NCBI GenBank assembly: GCA_002365025.1
Contig: DEYX01000344.1
Location: forward strand, 1-12,825
Source: Hungatella sp. UBA3147
GTDB lineage: Bacteria; Bacillota; Clostridia; Lachnospirales; Lachnospiraceae
Direction of reading: 5' to 3'
DNA: 12,825 nt
Below the pieces are notes generated by a model. That model was not told where the DNA came from and did not search any database. It saw nothing but the letters and a program-made list of their open reading frames with translations. This document shows positions 12,528 through 12,825 of this stretch, piece by piece (within the stretch, counting starts at the first letter, position 1; the number at the start of each line of letters is the position of its first letter). A program made the translations under genes and the position numbers.

Positions 12528-12825
12528 AATCCCTTAAACCGATATAAATATGGACCAGTGCATCTTCCATGTCCCCGTTCTGATATTCTTCAAAGTCGCA
12601 TATAAAAGCTCTTGGCAGATCCATCTTCCAAAGCTCCTGCCAGAACTTTGCTACCGCCTCTATCATGTTTCCCCTTACAACAAATTTGGCATATGTTCCT
12701 GCCGGAATGCTCCTTACCACCGTACCTTCCGGGAGCTCATCCGCTGCTTCTGCTTCACAGGCCACTATGACACTGTAATCATCTAATTCATTTTTCACAT
12801 AATCCGTATAGATCCCCAGGGCTTT
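12526..12825 (-). CDS. GyrI-like effector-binding protein, 5' end outside the window
   Basis: The frame stays open to the window edge (beginning KALGIYTDY, nine codons upstream of an internal GTG), so the gene is incomplete at its N-terminus; the visible part is 99 residues. It has the end of the GyrI-like/AraC effector-binding (BmrR-type) domain: a YTDY strand, VIVACEAE, IPAGTYAKFVVRGN, a helix with FWQELWKMDLPRA, and CDFEEYQ...VHIYIGL. Such domains bind amphipathic small molecules and stand either alone or behind an AraC or MerR DNA-binding domain; the missing part would decide. The usual conserved Glu of the pocket is present (FEEY). Confidence 0.87.
   Translation of the reverse strand, partial: KALGIYTDYVKNELDDYSVIVACEAEAADELPEGTVVRSIPAGTYAKFVVRGNMIEAVAKFWQELWKMDLPRAFICDFEEYQNGDMEDALVHIYIGLRD

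Noticed and set aside
1..12825. Mobile element, prophage, CRISPR or toxin-antitoxin system
   Set aside because: No transposase, integrase, attachment-site repeat, spacer array or paired toxin/antitoxin frames could be seen; the decay at 2400-3103 shows no insertion-sequence ends.

Overview
The window looks like chromosomal DNA of a low-to-medium G+C Firmicute, most likely a Lachnospiraceae clostridium of the Lacrimispora/Clostridium type. The reasons are AGGAGG-type ribosome sites, an aromatic cell-wall-binding repeat in a secreted protein, a lipoprotein with a DUF1266-like domain, a DUF5684-like membrane protein, and strong paired terminators. This placement is inference from sequence style. 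No rRNA, tRNA, CRISPR array, transposase or phage gene is visible.

Layout. (1) 1-2230, minus strand: a Lac/Cel-type PTS EIIC permease fused to a complete EAL (cyclic-di-GMP phosphodiesterase) domain, followed 12 nt later by the first 21 codons of an unidentified gene that leaves the window. (2) 2231-3103: a decayed stretch with a 67-codon remnant of a YesM-type sensor kinase (HAMP end), a strong terminator, and the C-terminal half of an EamA-family transporter. (3) 3179-4863: a TcyP-like cystine symporter with a perfect -35 box, a long leader holding a 71-codon TTG-start reading frame, and a 12-bp palindrome at the predicted transcription start. (4) 5012-5554: an isochorismatase-family cysteine hydrolase, followed by a terminator closely related to the one at 2679. 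(5) 5906-9405: a tight minus-strand set of WYL-domain regulator, endonuclease Q-like PHP nuclease, endonuclease III (nth) and a LURP-one-related protein, ending at a 19-bp-stem terminator. (6) 9484-9774: a divergent 75-aa conserved-looking small protein. (7) 9930-11119: a DUF5684-like membrane protein and a DUF1266-like lipoprotein, probably one operon. (8) 11355-12482: a secreted protein with one aromatic wall-binding segment and a possible LolA-like domain. (9) 12526-12825: the C-terminal part of a GyrI-like effector-binding protein, open at the window edge.

The two parts most worth attention are the EIIC-EAL fusion, which physically joins a sugar permease to cyclic-di-GMP breakdown, and the WYL-endoQ-nth set, which looks like a self-contained repair operon for deaminated and oxidised bases under a regulator family that includes ssDNA-responsive members. 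Three start codons (at 2230, 8428 and 11134) are called into question because the Shine-Dalgarno sequence lies inside the longest reading frame; two of these are moved downstream here. Nothing in the window is proven to be a new system; the findings are candidates with stated tests.
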